This document shows positions 1-7,893 of a stretch of DNA of 7,893 bases, in pieces; the first letter of the stretch is position 1, and every line of letters starts with the position of its first letter. The DNA is from Dehalococcoidia bacterium (GTDB lineage Bacteria > Chloroflexota > Dehalococcoidia > Dehalococcoidales > UBA5760): the NCBI GenBank assembly GCA_030639215.1, contig DAOWDD010000016.1, forward strand, positions 1 to 7,893. The letters are read 5' to 3'. Made by a program: the position numbers and the translations under genes. The notes under the pieces were generated by a model that worked only from the letters and a program-made list of their open reading frames with translations, was not told the origin of the DNA and did not search any database.

Positions 1-101
1 GCCTGAATGTCAAGTATTTGTGCTGGTTGAGTACATTTGTGGCATTTAACCGGAAAAGCTGGACAACACCAAGAAATCATAACAAACCAGCCCTAAAAAA
101 G

Positions 102-130
102 TTGACATATAAAAACAATAGTAGTAACAT
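102..130 (+). promoter_or_regulatory. Candidate sigma-70-type promoter of rpoBC
   Basis: A perfect -35 hexamer TTGACA lies at 102-107 and a TAACAT hexamer (4 of 6 to TATAAT, with the important first TA and final T kept) at 125-130, giving the optimal 17-base spacer. The spacer and surroundings are AT-rich. Transcription would begin near 135-138, leaving an untranslated leader of about 130 bases before the rpoB start. It is the best-scoring promoter pair I can see by eye in the leader. A weaker alternative with TACGAT at 213-218 lacks a well-placed -35. The call rests on sequence pattern only. Confidence 0.6.
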
Positions 131-247
131 TAAAGTTTGTACCATGCCTCTTAAATCTTACCTTTTATATCATTCCTCAATGTGCCGTTGGCCTTATCTT
201 GTTTTGTTTTAGTACGATAGCGATGCAGAAATCCCTCGTGTCTGTTT

Positions 248-253
248 AAGGAG
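248..253 (+). promoter_or_regulatory. Ribosome binding site of rpoB
   Basis: AAGGAG at 248-253 is a strong Shine-Dalgarno match, 11 bases before the ATG at 265. It supports that ATG as the rpoB start. A second weaker AGGA at 255-258 lies closer to the start. Confidence 0.8.
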
Positions 254-264
254 TAGGACTGAAT

Positions 265-3200
265 ATGGTTTTTACGTCAGCACACACCGGAAAGAAAAGC
301 TCTCTTGTACCCAGAAAATCTTATGCCAGGTTACCCCAGATACTGGAAGTCCCCAATCTAATTGAGGTCCAATTAGAATCGTTCCGCTGGCTGCAGGAAA
401 AGGGACTGAAACAACTGCTGGATGAGATATCCCCCATCAAGGACTTTACCGGCAACAGGCTGAAGCTGGACTTTGTCAACTACGAGTTTCGCCCCCCCCG
501 ACACTCCGAACAGGAGTGCCGCCACCGTGACCTGACCTACTCAACCCCCATTTACATCAAGGCAAGACTACTAATTAAAAGCACCGGTGAAATCAAGGAG
601 GAATCGCTATTCTTCGGCAGCATCCCCCTGATGACAGCCAAAGGCACCTTCATTACCAGCGGGGCGGAACGGGTAGTGGTAAGCCAGTTACTCCGCTCAC
701 CCGGTGTCTCCTTTATGCTCCAGGAAGATGCCTCAAGCGGCCGCAGACTGTGTCATGCCAAGCTGATTCCTACCCACGGCGCCTGGCTGGAGCTTGATAC
801 CAGCAACCGGGATATCATCTCAGTCAAGATAGACGGTAAACGCAAAATTCCGATCACGACACTGCTGCGTGCTATCGGTTACAGCAGTGATGAGGAGCTG
901 CTCGAGCTATTTTCCAACGAGGACAGCTCGACACAGCACCAGTTCATTCGGTCAACCATCGAACGAGACCCTTTAATCAGAAATACCTCTGACGCTCTGC
1001 TCGATATCTATAAAAGACTGAGGCCAGGCGACCCTCTCACTACCGAGAATGCGCAAAGGCTGATAAAAAACCTCTTCTTTGACCATCAGCGCTACGACCT
1101 GGGAGAAGTCGGCCGCTACAAGCTCAATAAACGGCTGGGACTTGACGATACCAAGGAACTGCGAGTCCTGGACAAAGAAGATATGGTCAACATCGTAAGA
1201 CGGATGATTATGGTCAACAACGATGACGATGTTGCCGACGATATTGACCACCTGGGCAACCGGCGGGTATGTACCGTCGGCGAGCTAATTCGAAACCAGC
1301 TCCGCATCGGCCTGCTGCGCCTGGAGCGAATAGTTAAGGAACGTATGAGCATTCTCAGCTCTGAAGCAGTAACTCCCAGCGCTCTGGTCAACACCCGTCC
1401 GATAGCAGCTACCACCAGGGAGTTCTTCGGCAGCTCGCAGCTATCACAGTTCATGGACCAGACCAATCCGCTGGCTGAAATAACTCATAAGCGCCGCCTA
1501 TCAGCCATGGGGCCGGGAGGCCTATCCCGGGAACGTGCCGGCTTTGAGGTCCGCGATGTCCACTTTTCACACTACGGCAGAATCTGTCCTATTGAGACCC
1601 CCGAGGGACCGAATATCGGCCTTATTGGCTCTTTGTCTATCTACAGCCGGATTAACCAGCATGGCTTCATTGAGACCCCATACCGGCGGGTCATCACCGA
1701 GATGAGCAATAAGGATGGCGGTCTCAAGGGTAAGACAGCACGCGAAGCGGTAGTTGACGACCAGGGCAATACGATAATAGAGGCCGGTACCGCGATTGCC
1801 GGTGATGCCGTCCGGCAGCTGTCCAAGCTACCAGCCAGAAAGATAAAGATAGTGCCATTTGTCTCTAGTGAGATTGTTTACCTCACTGCTGACGAGGAGG
1901 ACAAATATGCCATTGCCCAGGCAAACGCCAGACTTGACCCGAATAACCAGTTCGCCGATAGCCACGTTGAGGCGAGACTGGCTGAGCGTTACCTGGTGAC
2001 AGCACCCGAAGAGATTGGGTTGATGGATGTATCATCGAAGCAGATATTCAGTGTCGCCACAGCACTGATACCCTTCCTTGAGCATGACGATGCCAACCGT
2101 GCCCTGATGGGCTCTAACATGCAGCGGCAGGCGGTACCCCTGCTCCGCCCCGAGGCACCCCTGGTGGCTACCGGCATGGAAGTCGAAGCCGCCAGGTACA
2201 GCGGGGAGGTATTCCTCGCCAAAAATCCCGGCGTGGTAACCTCAGCTACCGGTTCACAGGTAGTTATCACTAACGACAACAGTGAACAGGACGTATACCC
2301 GCTTATGAAATTTGTGCGCACCAACCAGGGGACCTGCATTAACCAGCACCCGGTGGTCGATAGGGGCGACCGGGTAGAAGTAGGGCAGGTTATCACCGAT
2401 AGCTCAGGCACCGACAACGGTGAGTTAGCCCTCGGTCAAAATGTCTTATGCGCCTTTATGAGCTGGGAGGGCTATAACTACGAAGATGCCATCATCATCA
2501 GCAGCCGACTGGTTGAGGCGGATAGATTTACCTCCATTCACATCTCCAAGCATGAGATTGAAGCCAGGGGCACTAAATTGGGACCTGAAGAAATTACCCG
2601 TGATATCCCCAATGTCGGTGAAGAAAGCCTCCGTGATCTCGATGAAACAGGCATTATTCGAATCGGCGCCGATGTCGGTCCGGGCGATATACTGGTCGGC
2701 AAAATTACGCCAAAGGGCGAAACCGAGCTATCTGCCGAAGAGAAGCTGCTGCGTGCTATTTTTGGCGAGAAAGCCAGGGAGGTAAAAGACACCTCGCTGC
2801 GGATGCCTCACGGCGAGTGGGGTAAGGTAATTAACGTAAAGGAATTTGCCGGCAGCAAAGGGGATGACCTGCCTGCCGGGGTCAACCAATGGGTACAGGC
2901 CTGGGTTGCTCAAAAACGGAAGCTATCGGTAGGAGACAAGCTGGCCGGAAGGCACGGCAACAAGGGAGTCGTCTCCATTATAGCACCCGCTGAGGATATG
3001 CCCTTCCTGCCCGACGGCACACCGGTAGATATGATTCTCAACCCGATCGGTGTCCCGTCACGGATGAACCTAGGCCAGATCCTGGAAACCCACCTCGGTT
3101 GGGCCGCCCAAACACTGGGCATCAAGGTACTTACTCCAGTCTTTGATGGCGCCGACGATGCTGCCATAGAGGACGCACTGGCCAGAGCATGGCTAGCCCA

Positions 3201-4143
3201 GAAGGCCGGAGCGGTCGACAATACCCCCGGCAACAGAAACCCAACCATGCAGTTGGAAACAGCTAAGGCATGGGTTAGCAGTCAGGGCTATGATGGAGAG
3301 AAAGCATTCAGTGATGATTATCCCGGGGAGGCAAAGGATGTCTGCCTGCGCCTATGGCTCGAAGACCTGGGGATAGCCAGCCGCGACCTTAACCGGGAAG
3401 AGCGGGAGCAGGCCGTGGACAGGGTGACTGCCGAACAGAACCTTGCCCCCCCTGTTCAGGGCAAGGTTGTGCTCCGTGACGGGCATACCGGCGAACCGTT
3501 CGACCAACCAATAACTGTGGGCAACATCTATATGATGAAGCTGAACCACCTGGTTGAAGATAAGGTCCATGCCCGCTCTACCGGCCCCTACTCCTTGATT
3601 AGCCAGCAGCCCCTGGGTGGCAAGGCCCAATTCGGTGGACAGCGGTTTGGTGAAATGGAGGTATGGGCACTGGAAGCCTACGGCGCCGCACATAACCTTC
3701 AGGAGATTCTAACCATTAAATCAGACGATGTCAGCGGGCGAGCCAAGACATACGAGGCTATCGTCAAGAATGAAGACATTATCCAATCGGGCGTACCAGA
3801 ATCGTTTAAGGTCCTGATTATGGAACTGCGCAGCCTTGGGCTTGCTGTTGAGGTGCTCAGTGAAGAAGAGGAAAAGGTGACCCTACCCGAGGAGACCGGG
3901 GAGCCCTCCGCACCGGCCGCCGAGCTTGAAGCCGAGGTGCCTGCTGAAGAAGAAGGGGCCGCCCCAGCCGAGGAAACTATGGAACCCTCCGCACCGGCCG
4001 CCGAGCTTGAAGCTGAGGTGCCTGCTGAAGAAGAAGGGGCCGCCCTAGCCGAAGAAACTACAGAGTCCCCCACCGAAGAAGCAGCTACATCCGATGAGAC
4101 TACGGATTCCACCGAAAAAGAGGTGAAAGAAGATAATGCTTGA
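265..4143 (+). CDS. rpoB: DNA-directed RNA polymerase subunit beta
   Basis: RpoB forms one pincer of RNA polymerase, contributes to the active centre and contains the rifampicin pocket. The 1292-residue protein is complete. The N-terminal protrusion/lobe region starts with KSYARLP near residue 20. The rifampicin region spans residues 387-424 ([13 protein letters not shown] onward) and keeps Q395, D398, H408 and S413, equivalent to E. coli Q513, D516, H526 and S531, so the usual single-residue resistance changes are absent. [16 protein letters not shown] follows. The motif [12 protein letters not shown] carries K892 and K900, matching E. coli active-site K1065 and K1073. The C-terminal switch/clamp segment ([19 protein letters not shown] onward) ends near L1198. 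Two unusual parts stand out: about 80 extra residues around 980-1060 compared with E. coli, and an acidic tail of 94 residues (1199-1292) with a 27-residue tandem repeat. The ATG at 265 is chosen for its AAGGAG site. The stop overlaps the rpoC start by 8 bases. There is no frameshift. Confidence 0.99.
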   Translation: MVFTSAHTGKKSSLVPRKSYARLPQILEVPNLIEVQLESFRWLQEKGLKQLLDEISPIKDFTGNRLKLDFVNYEFRPPRHSEQECRHRDLTYSTPIYIKARLLIKSTGEIKEESLFFGSIPLMTAKGTFITSGAERVVVSQLLRSPGVSFMLQEDASSGRRLCHAKLIPTHGAWLELDTSNRDIISVKIDGKRKIPITTLLRAIGYSSDEELLELFSNEDSSTQHQFIRSTIERDPLIRNTSDALLDIYKRLRPGDPLTTENAQRLIKNLFFDHQRYDLGEVGRYKLNKRLGLDDTKELRVLDKEDMVNIVRRMIMVNNDDDVADDIDHLGNRRVCTVGELIRNQLRIGLLRLERIVKERMSILSSEAVTPSALVNTRPIAATTREFFGSSQLSQFMDQTNPLAEITHKRRLSAMGPGGLSRERAGFEVRDVHFSHYGRICPIETPEGPNIGLIGSLSIYSRINQHGFIETPYRRVITEMSNKDGGLKGKTAREAVVDDQGNTIIEAGTAIAGDAVRQLSKLPARKIKIVPFVSSEIVYLTADEEDKYAIAQANARLDPNNQFADSHVEARLAERYLVTAPEEIGLMDVSSKQIFSVATALIPFLEHDDANRALMGSNMQRQAVPLLRPEAPLVATGMEVEAARYSGEVFLAKNPGVVTSATGSQVVITNDNSEQDVYPLMKFVRTNQGTCINQHPVVDRGDRVEVGQVITDSSGTDNGELALGQNVLCAFMSWEGYNYEDAIIISSRLVEADRFTSIHISKHEIEARGTKLGPEEITRDIPNVGEESLRDLDETGIIRIGADVGPGDILVGKITPKGETELSAEEKLLRAIFGEKAREVKDTSLRMPHGEWGKVINVKEFAGSKGDDLPAGVNQWVQAWVAQKRKLSVGDKLAGRHGNKGVVSIIAPAEDMPFLPDGTPVDMILNPIGVPSRMNLGQILETHLGWAAQTLGIKVLTPVFDGADDAAIEDALARAWLAQKAGAVDNTPGNRNPTMQLETAKAWVSSQGYDGEKAFSDDYPGEAKDVCLRLWLEDLGIASRDLNREEREQAVDRVTAEQNLAPPVQGKVVLRDGHTGEPFDQPITVGNIYMMKLNHLVEDKVHARSTGPYSLISQQPLGGKAQFGGQRFGEMEVWALEAYGAAHNLQEILTIKSDDVSGRAKTYEAIVKNEDIIQSGVPESFKVLIMELRSLGLAVEVLSEEEEKVTLPEETGEPSAPAAELEAEVPAEEEGAAPAEETMEPSAPAAELEAEVPAEEEGAALAEETTESPTEEAATSDETTDSTEKEVKEDNA
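492..499 (+). repeat. C8 homopolymer inside rpoB
   Basis: Eight consecutive C bases span the codons CGC CCC CCC CGA (Arg-Pro-Pro-Arg, residues 76-79) in the N-terminal part of rpoB. The reading frame is correct on both sides (NYEF before, ECRHRDLTY after), so the run length as given is consistent with a functional gene. A second run of seven C lies at 3446-3452. Confidence 0.9.
3439..3468. repeat. 10-bp perfect inverted repeat within rpoB
   Basis: AACCTTGCCC at 3439-3448 and GGGCAAGGTT at 3459-3468 are exact reverse complements separated by a 10-base loop. In RNA they would form a GC-containing hairpin. A competing smaller hairpin (CCCTG 3450-3454 with CAGGG 3457-3461) uses the loop and part of the right arm. 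It encodes [10 protein letters not shown], at the junction between the extra RpoB segment and the conserved [14 protein letters not shown] strand. No run of T follows, so it is not an intrinsic terminator. It may be a chance product of codon choice. Confidence 0.75.
3889..4050 (+). repeat. Two-copy 81-bp tandem repeat encoding the RpoB acidic tail
   Basis: Copy 1 (3889-3969) and copy 2 (3970-4050) are each 81 bases and differ at about 7 positions. The largest difference is GGG against ATG in the fourth codon; most of the others are silent. Each encodes a 27-residue unit starting EET and containing [21 protein letters not shown] degenerate third start (EETTES) follows at 4051. The period is a multiple of three, so copy gain or loss keeps the frame and the overlapping rpoC start. 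The near identity suggests a fairly recent duplication by slippage or unequal recombination. Confidence 0.95.
4117..4126 (+). promoter_or_regulatory. Ribosome binding site of rpoC
   Basis: AAAGAGGTGA matches the full anti-Shine-Dalgarno complement AAGGAGGTGA at 9 of 10 positions and ends 9 bases before the rpoC ATG at 4136. It lies inside the last codons of rpoB, so ribosomes finishing rpoB are placed to start rpoC. It decides the rpoC start. Confidence 0.8.
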
Positions 4144-7100
4144 AGTTAATGATTTTGATGCTGTCCGTATTTCTCTGGCTTCACCGGAACAGATTAGGAG
4201 TTGGTCCTATGGTGAGGTGACCAAGCCGGAGACTATTAACTACCGTACCCTGAAGCCGGAAAGGGACGGGCTTTTCTGCGAGAGAATATTCGGCCCGACT
4301 AAAGATTTCGAGTGCTTCTGTGGCAAATATAAGAAGATACGCTACAAAGGGGTCATTTGCGATAAGTGCGGCGTTGAGGTGGCGCGGTCTAAAGTGCGCC
4401 GGGAACGGATGGGGCATATTGAGTTAGCCAGCCCGGCCAGTCACATCTGGTTTTCCAAGGGAATACCCAGCCGGCTGGGACTGCTGCTCGGGCTGTCGCC
4501 ACGAAGCCTAGAGCGTGTCCTGTACTTCTCACACTATATTATAACCTCGATAGACGAGGAAGCACGCCAGGGAGCAATTGAACAACTTAAGGAGAGAAAC
4601 TCCCAGGAAATAGCGGAACGTAAAAGCGCCTTAGAAGCTAAAATCACCGAGATGGAGCAGGCCGGGGCAACGGTGGAGGAGATAAATCAGCTCCGGCGCG
4701 ACTGGGCCGACGAAAAGGCCCAGCTTGAAGAGCAGTCCGCCAGCGATATCGAACAACTGGAAGACCTTCGTGAGCGTACACTGCTCAATGAGAACCGCTA
4801 CCAGGAACTGAAACAGAAGTTCGGCGAAATTTTTGGGGCCGGGATGGGAGCCGAGGCTATTCTCCAGATTCTTAAGGGCATTAACCTTGATGAAACACGT
4901 AATGCTCTCATTCAGGAGACCCGCCTTACCTCAGGCCAACGCCGCAGGAAGGCAAGCAAGCAGCTACAGGTAGTGGAGACCTTCCGCCGCAGTGGCAATA
5001 AACCGGAGTGGATGATTCTCACGGTGCTGCCGGTATTGCCCCCTGACCTCAGGCCTATGGTCCAGCTCGATGGAGACCGGTTCGCTACCAGCGGCCTTAA
5101 CGACCTGTACCGCCGGGTGATTAACCGCAACAATCGTCTGCGGCACCTGCTGGAGATAGGCGCCCCCGATATTATCATCCGCAACGAAAAACGAATGCTC
5201 CAGGAGGCGGTTGATTCTCTTATCGACAATGAGAAGGGAGGGGGACGAGCCGTCTCCTTCAGCGGCAACCATAAACTAAAGTCACTCTCAGATATGCTCA
5301 GGGGTAAGCAGGGACGGTTTCGCCAAAACCTTCTGGGCAAGCGGGTTGACTATAGCGGACGCTCGGTCATCGTTGTCGGCCCGGAGCTCAAGCTCCACCA
5401 ATGCGGCCTGCCCAGAAGGATGGCCCTGGAGCTATTCAAACCATTTATTGTGCACCGATTGATGGCGCGCGGCCTTGCCTTCAGTGACAAGAGCGCCCGC
5501 CGGCTGGTGGCAAGAGCCAATCCCGAGGTATACGATATACTGGAGGAGGTTATCAAGGAACGCCCGGTATTACTGAACCGAGCCCCTACCCTCCACCGGC
5601 TCGGCATCCAGGCCTTTGAGTCAGTACTTATCGACGGCAGCGCCATCCAGCTCCATCCCCTGGTATGCTCCACCTTTAACGCTGACTTTGACGGCGACCA
5701 GATGGCGGTCCATCTACCTCTATCCAGAGCCGCGGTTAAGGAAGCCAGAGAGCTAATGCTCAGCATTCACAATATGCTGCTGCCAAGCTGCGGTGAACCA
5801 GTCGTAATCCCGACCCTGGATATGGTCCTCGGCTGCTACTACCTGACCACCATCAAGCACGGCGCCAGAGGGGAAGGTAAAATCTTCGGCAGTTTGGAAG
5901 AAGCCAAGCTTGCTTACGATATCGGCATTATTGACCTCAGAGCCGAGATTGAGGTCAGGGTTTCAGAACAAGACGGACAGAGGATTAAGACCAGTGCCGG
6001 CCGCATCATATTCAATGAGGTCATGCCCCAGGAGCTGCGTAACTACAACAAGGTAATCGATAAGTCAACTTCAAAGCAAATAGTAGCCAGATGCTACAAG
6101 CTGCTGAGTGGTCAGGAAATGGCGATAGTACTGGACAACCTGAAACAACTGGGCTTCCGGTATGCCACCAAGTCAGGAACTACCATTGGCATGAGTGACG
6201 TTAAGGTTCCAGAGGACAAAGTGAAATTGATAGAAGACGCCGAGGAAAAGGCGGCCACCGTCAAAGAGCAATATAACCACGGCGTAATCACCGAAGACGA
6301 AAGCTATAATGGTATTATCGGAGTGTGGATGGAAACCACTGACCTGATAACCGAGTCCATCTCCAAGTCCCTCGACCGCTACGGGAGCATCTATATGATG
6401 TCAACATCAGGGGCCAAGGGGAATATCTCCCAGATCAGACAGATGGCCGGTATGCGGGGTCTGATGACCAACCCCTCGGGCAGGATAATTGATTTCCCCA
6501 TCAAGTCCAGCCTGCGTGAAGGGCTTAGTGTTCTGGAGTACTTCATCTCAACTCATGGCGCCCGTAAAGGACTGGCTGACACCGCCCTGAGAACATCGGA
6601 GAGCGGTTACCTGACCAGGCGTCTCGTCGATGTCGCCCAAGATGCCATCATCCGTCAGGAAGACTGCGGCACCCGGGATGGAATATGGATATCCGAGCCC
6701 CAAAAAGGTGGCATACTGCCGCCACTCGCTAAACGAATAACCGGCCGCCTGGCCGCCAGTGAAGTGGTTGACCCGCAGACCAATGAGACCATTGTTGACC
6801 GTAACGAAGAAATCGATGACGAGAAGGCAAAGAGGATTATCGATGCCGGGCTGACCAAGGTTCACGTCAGGTCTCCCCTCACCTGTCAGTCAAGGCAGGG
6901 CGCCTGCCAGCGGTGCTATGGCTGGGACCTTGCCTGCCACAAGCTGGTCGAGTTGAACACAGCAGTAGGCATAATCGCCGCCCAGAGCATCGGTGAACCG
7001 GGTACCCAGTTAACTCTACGCACCTTCCACACCGGCGGTGTCGTCGGGCTTGACATCACCACCGGTCTGCCCAGGATCGAAGAACTATTCGAAGGCAGAT

Positions 7101-7893
7101 CACCTAAGGCCCAGGCCATCGTCTCAGAAATAGACGGCGAAGCTGAGATAATTGACAATGAGGAGGGGAGAAGAATCAAGATTGCCAGCTCTGAGGTATT
7201 CTATGATGAATACGCGCTGCCCGCCGGCTGGCTGGTCTTGGCGCAGAACAAAGAGTGGGTGGATATCGGCACAACCCTAGCCCATCCACCCCAGTCGGAT
7301 GAAACCCCTACACAGGAAAAATCACTCACTGCTGAGACTCAACCAATACTGGCCCGTGTCAGCGGTGAAGTAACTATTCAAGAAGGAAAGCTGTCCATCA
7401 GGTGTGAAGATAATGAGGTACGGGAATATCCTGTTCCCGCAGCCACCCATATTCGTGTCCATAACGGAGACAAAATACGGGCCGGAGACCAGTTGACCGA
7501 CGGCTCCATCAACCCGCAGGACATTCTCCATATTTTAGGCAAAGAGGCCGTCCAGCGCTACCTGGTAGACGAGGTACAAAAGGTATACCGTGCACAAGGG
7601 GTAAACATAAACGACAAGCACATTGAGGTTATCGTCCACCAGATGCTGACCAAGGTCTATATTGATTCATCAGGTGATACCGATCTGGTGATCGGAGAAC
7701 TGGTAGACAGGTTCCGTTATGAGGACATCAACGCTAAGGTACTTGCCGAGGGCGGGGAGCCTGCCACTGCCTACATTGTCTTAATGGGGATAACCCGCTC
7801 CTCACTGAATACTGACAGCTGGCTAGCCGCCGCCTCCTTCCAGGAGACCACCAAAGTGCTTACTGAAGCCGCCGTTGCCGGCAAGGTAGATAA
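4136..7893 (+). CDS. rpoC: DNA-directed RNA polymerase subunit beta prime (3' end cut off by window)
   Basis: RpoC carries the catalytic magnesium site of RNA polymerase and forms the clamp. 1252 codons plus two bases are visible without a stop. The N-terminal zinc finger uses C60, C62, C75 and C78. A charged, coiled-coil-like insertion spans roughly residues 139-218 (ending before [21 protein letters not shown]), as in several Gram-positive-type lineages. [12 protein letters not shown] is at about 401-412 and the catalytic NADFDGDQ at 515-522, with D517, D519 and D521 binding magnesium. The bridge helix follows [13 protein letters not shown] (from 806). The second zinc site is C844, C917, C924 and C927, with the same spacing as in E. 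coli for the last three. The trigger loop [12 protein letters not shown] includes R962 and H965 and lacks the large insertion seen in E. coli. The visible end ([21 protein letters not shown]) is the conserved C-terminal switch region, so I estimate only about 40-70 residues are missing. The start at 4136 has a strong RBS and the family-like N-terminus. It is co-transcribed with rpoB. Confidence 0.99.
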   Translation, partial: MLEVNDFDAVRISLASPEQIRSWSYGEVTKPETINYRTLKPERDGLFCERIFGPTKDFECFCGKYKKIRYKGVICDKCGVEVARSKVRRERMGHIELASPASHIWFSKGIPSRLGLLLGLSPRSLERVLYFSHYIITSIDEEARQGAIEQLKERNSQEIAERKSALEAKITEMEQAGATVEEINQLRRDWADEKAQLEEQSASDIEQLEDLRERTLLNENRYQELKQKFGEIFGAGMGAEAILQILKGINLDETRNALIQETRLTSGQRRRKASKQLQVVETFRRSGNKPEWMILTVLPVLPPDLRPMVQLDGDRFATSGLNDLYRRVINRNNRLRHLLEIGAPDIIIRNEKRMLQEAVDSLIDNEKGGGRAVSFSGNHKLKSLSDMLRGKQGRFRQNLLGKRVDYSGRSVIVVGPELKLHQCGLPRRMALELFKPFIVHRLMARGLAFSDKSARRLVARANPEVYDILEEVIKERPVLLNRAPTLHRLGIQAFESVLIDGSAIQLHPLVCSTFNADFDGDQMAVHLPLSRAAVKEARELMLSIHNMLLPSCGEPVVIPTLDMVLGCYYLTTIKHGARGEGKIFGSLEEAKLAYDIGIIDLRAEIEVRVSEQDGQRIKTSAGRIIFNEVMPQELRNYNKVIDKSTSKQIVARCYKLLSGQEMAIVLDNLKQLGFRYATKSGTTIGMSDVKVPEDKVKLIEDAEEKAATVKEQYNHGVITEDESYNGIIGVWMETTDLITESISKSLDRYGSIYMMSTSGAKGNISQIRQMAGMRGLMTNPSGRIIDFPIKSSLREGLSVLEYFISTHGARKGLADTALRTSESGYLTRRLVDVAQDAIIRQEDCGTRDGIWISEPQKGGILPPLAKRITGRLAASEVVDPQTNETIVDRNEEIDDEKAKRIIDAGLTKVHVRSPLTCQSRQGACQRCYGWDLACHKLVELNTAVGIIAAQSIGEPGTQLTLRTFHTGGVVGLDITTGLPRIEELFEGRSPKAQAIVSEIDGEAEIIDNEEGRRIKIASSEVFYDEYALPAGWLVLAQNKEWVDIGTTLAHPPQSDETPTQEKSLTAETQPILARVSGEVTIQEGKLSIRCEDNEVREYPVPAATHIRVHNGDKIRAGDQLTDGSINPQDILHILGKEAVQRYLVDEVQKVYRAQGVNINDKHIEVIVHQMLTKVYIDSSGDTDLVIGELVDRFRYEDINAKVLAEGGEPATAYIVLMGITRSSLNTDSWLAAASFQETTKVLTEAAVAGKVD

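Larger units (their letters stand above)
1..264. other. AT-rich intergenic region and rpoB leader
   Basis: This stretch is clearly richer in A and T than the genes that follow. Frame 1 has a stop at bases 4-6 and frame 2 stops at 47-49. Frame 3 stays open from the left edge to a stop at 210-212, but its peptide is rich in Asn, Lys, Ser and Tyr, matches no family I recognise, runs through the promoter candidate, and has no ribosome binding site before its first ATG at 18. I treat it as non-coding. The functional content that can be supported is a promoter (102-130) and the rpoB ribosome binding site (248-253). I see no tRNA, no riboswitch and no convincing terminator. If the upstream gene is a neighbour on the + strand, at most its last few codons could lie here. 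Confidence 0.7.

Noticed and set aside
58..91. GCTGG/CCAGC inverted repeat as a terminator for an upstream gene
   Set aside because: The stem is only 5 bp with a loop of about 24 bases, and it is followed by A-rich rather than T-rich sequence on the + strand.
3..212. Frame open from the left edge to 212, with an ATG at 18
   Set aside because: No ribosome binding site, low-complexity Asn/Lys/Ser-rich peptide, no recognisable family, and it overlaps the promoter candidate. AT-rich non-coding DNA explains it better.
181..212. GCC-GTT-GGC hairpin followed by a T-rich tract as an attenuator in the rpoB leader
   Set aside because: The stem is only about 3 bp with a 3-base loop. The T-rich tract is interrupted by G and A, so termination is not supported.
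2486..2785. 99-codon plus-strand open frame in another frame within rpoB
   Set aside because: It lies fully inside a conserved part of rpoB and encodes nothing recognisable.
3699..4112. 137-aa minus-strand open frame opposite the RpoB tail, rich in Ser and Ala
   Set aside because: It is the complement of the Glu/Ala/Pro repeat codons. The Ser/Ala pattern follows directly from GAA/GCC-rich codons on the other strand, and no start signal is visible.
4550..4792. Helical charged insertion in RpoC residues 139-218 as a new domain
   Set aside because: Comparable coiled-coil-like insertions at this position occur in RpoC of Actinobacteria and other lineages, so it is a known type of variation.
4912..5340. 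Minus-strand open frames of 102-142 codons opposite rpoC, and similar ones opposite rpoB (973-1466, 1989-2417, 2910-3248, 3352-3693)
   Set aside because: All lie entirely within strongly conserved rpoB/rpoC coding sequence, with no family resemblance and no independent signals. They are shadows of codon bias.
7891..7893. TAA at the very end of the window as an rpoC stop
   Set aside because: It is out of frame: the rpoC codons read GAT at 7889-7891 and then AA. The family also needs more C-terminal residues.

Overview
The window holds the genes for the two largest subunits of bacterial RNA polymerase, in the usual order and on the + strand: a complete rpoB (beta, 265-4143, 1292 aa) and an rpoC (beta prime) that begins at 4136 and runs off the right edge with 1252 codons visible. 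The genes overlap by 8 bases. The first 264 bases are AT-rich and carry no convincing gene. They hold a good sigma-70-type promoter candidate and the rpoB ribosome binding site.

Organism: a bacterium of moderate GC content. The starts of both proteins (Rpo[20 protein letters not shown], RpoC beginning [20 protein letters not shown]) and the long helical insertion in the RpoC N-terminal part resemble, from memory, Chloroflexota and especially the Dehalococcoidia. This placement is an inference and was not tested by a search or tree. No ribosomal protein gene (rplJ/rplL) is seen in the 264 bases before rpoB, and the promoter candidate there suggests rpoBC is transcribed from its own promoter in this genome.

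Layout: 1-264, intergenic leader with promoter and RBS, plus a short imperfect direct repeat near the left edge of unknown origin. 265-4143, rpoB, with all core motifs intact, an extra segment of roughly 80 residues just before its conserved C-terminal part, a 10-bp perfect inverted repeat at the end of that segment, and a 94-residue strongly acidic C-terminal tail containing a 27-residue tandem duplication. 4136-7893, rpoC, with both zinc-binding sites, the catalytic NADFDGD motif, bridge helix and trigger loop present, and only the last few dozen residues missing.

How they work together: beta and beta prime form the two pincers of RNA polymerase. Overlap and a strong Shine-Dalgarno inside the end of rpoB point to coupled translation, which helps equal production of the two subunits. 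This is a housekeeping region. I found no defence system, complete mobile element, CRISPR array or new biosynthetic system. The points worth a second look are the RpoB tail, the RpoB insertion, the inverted repeat, a C8 homopolymer and the left-edge sequence.
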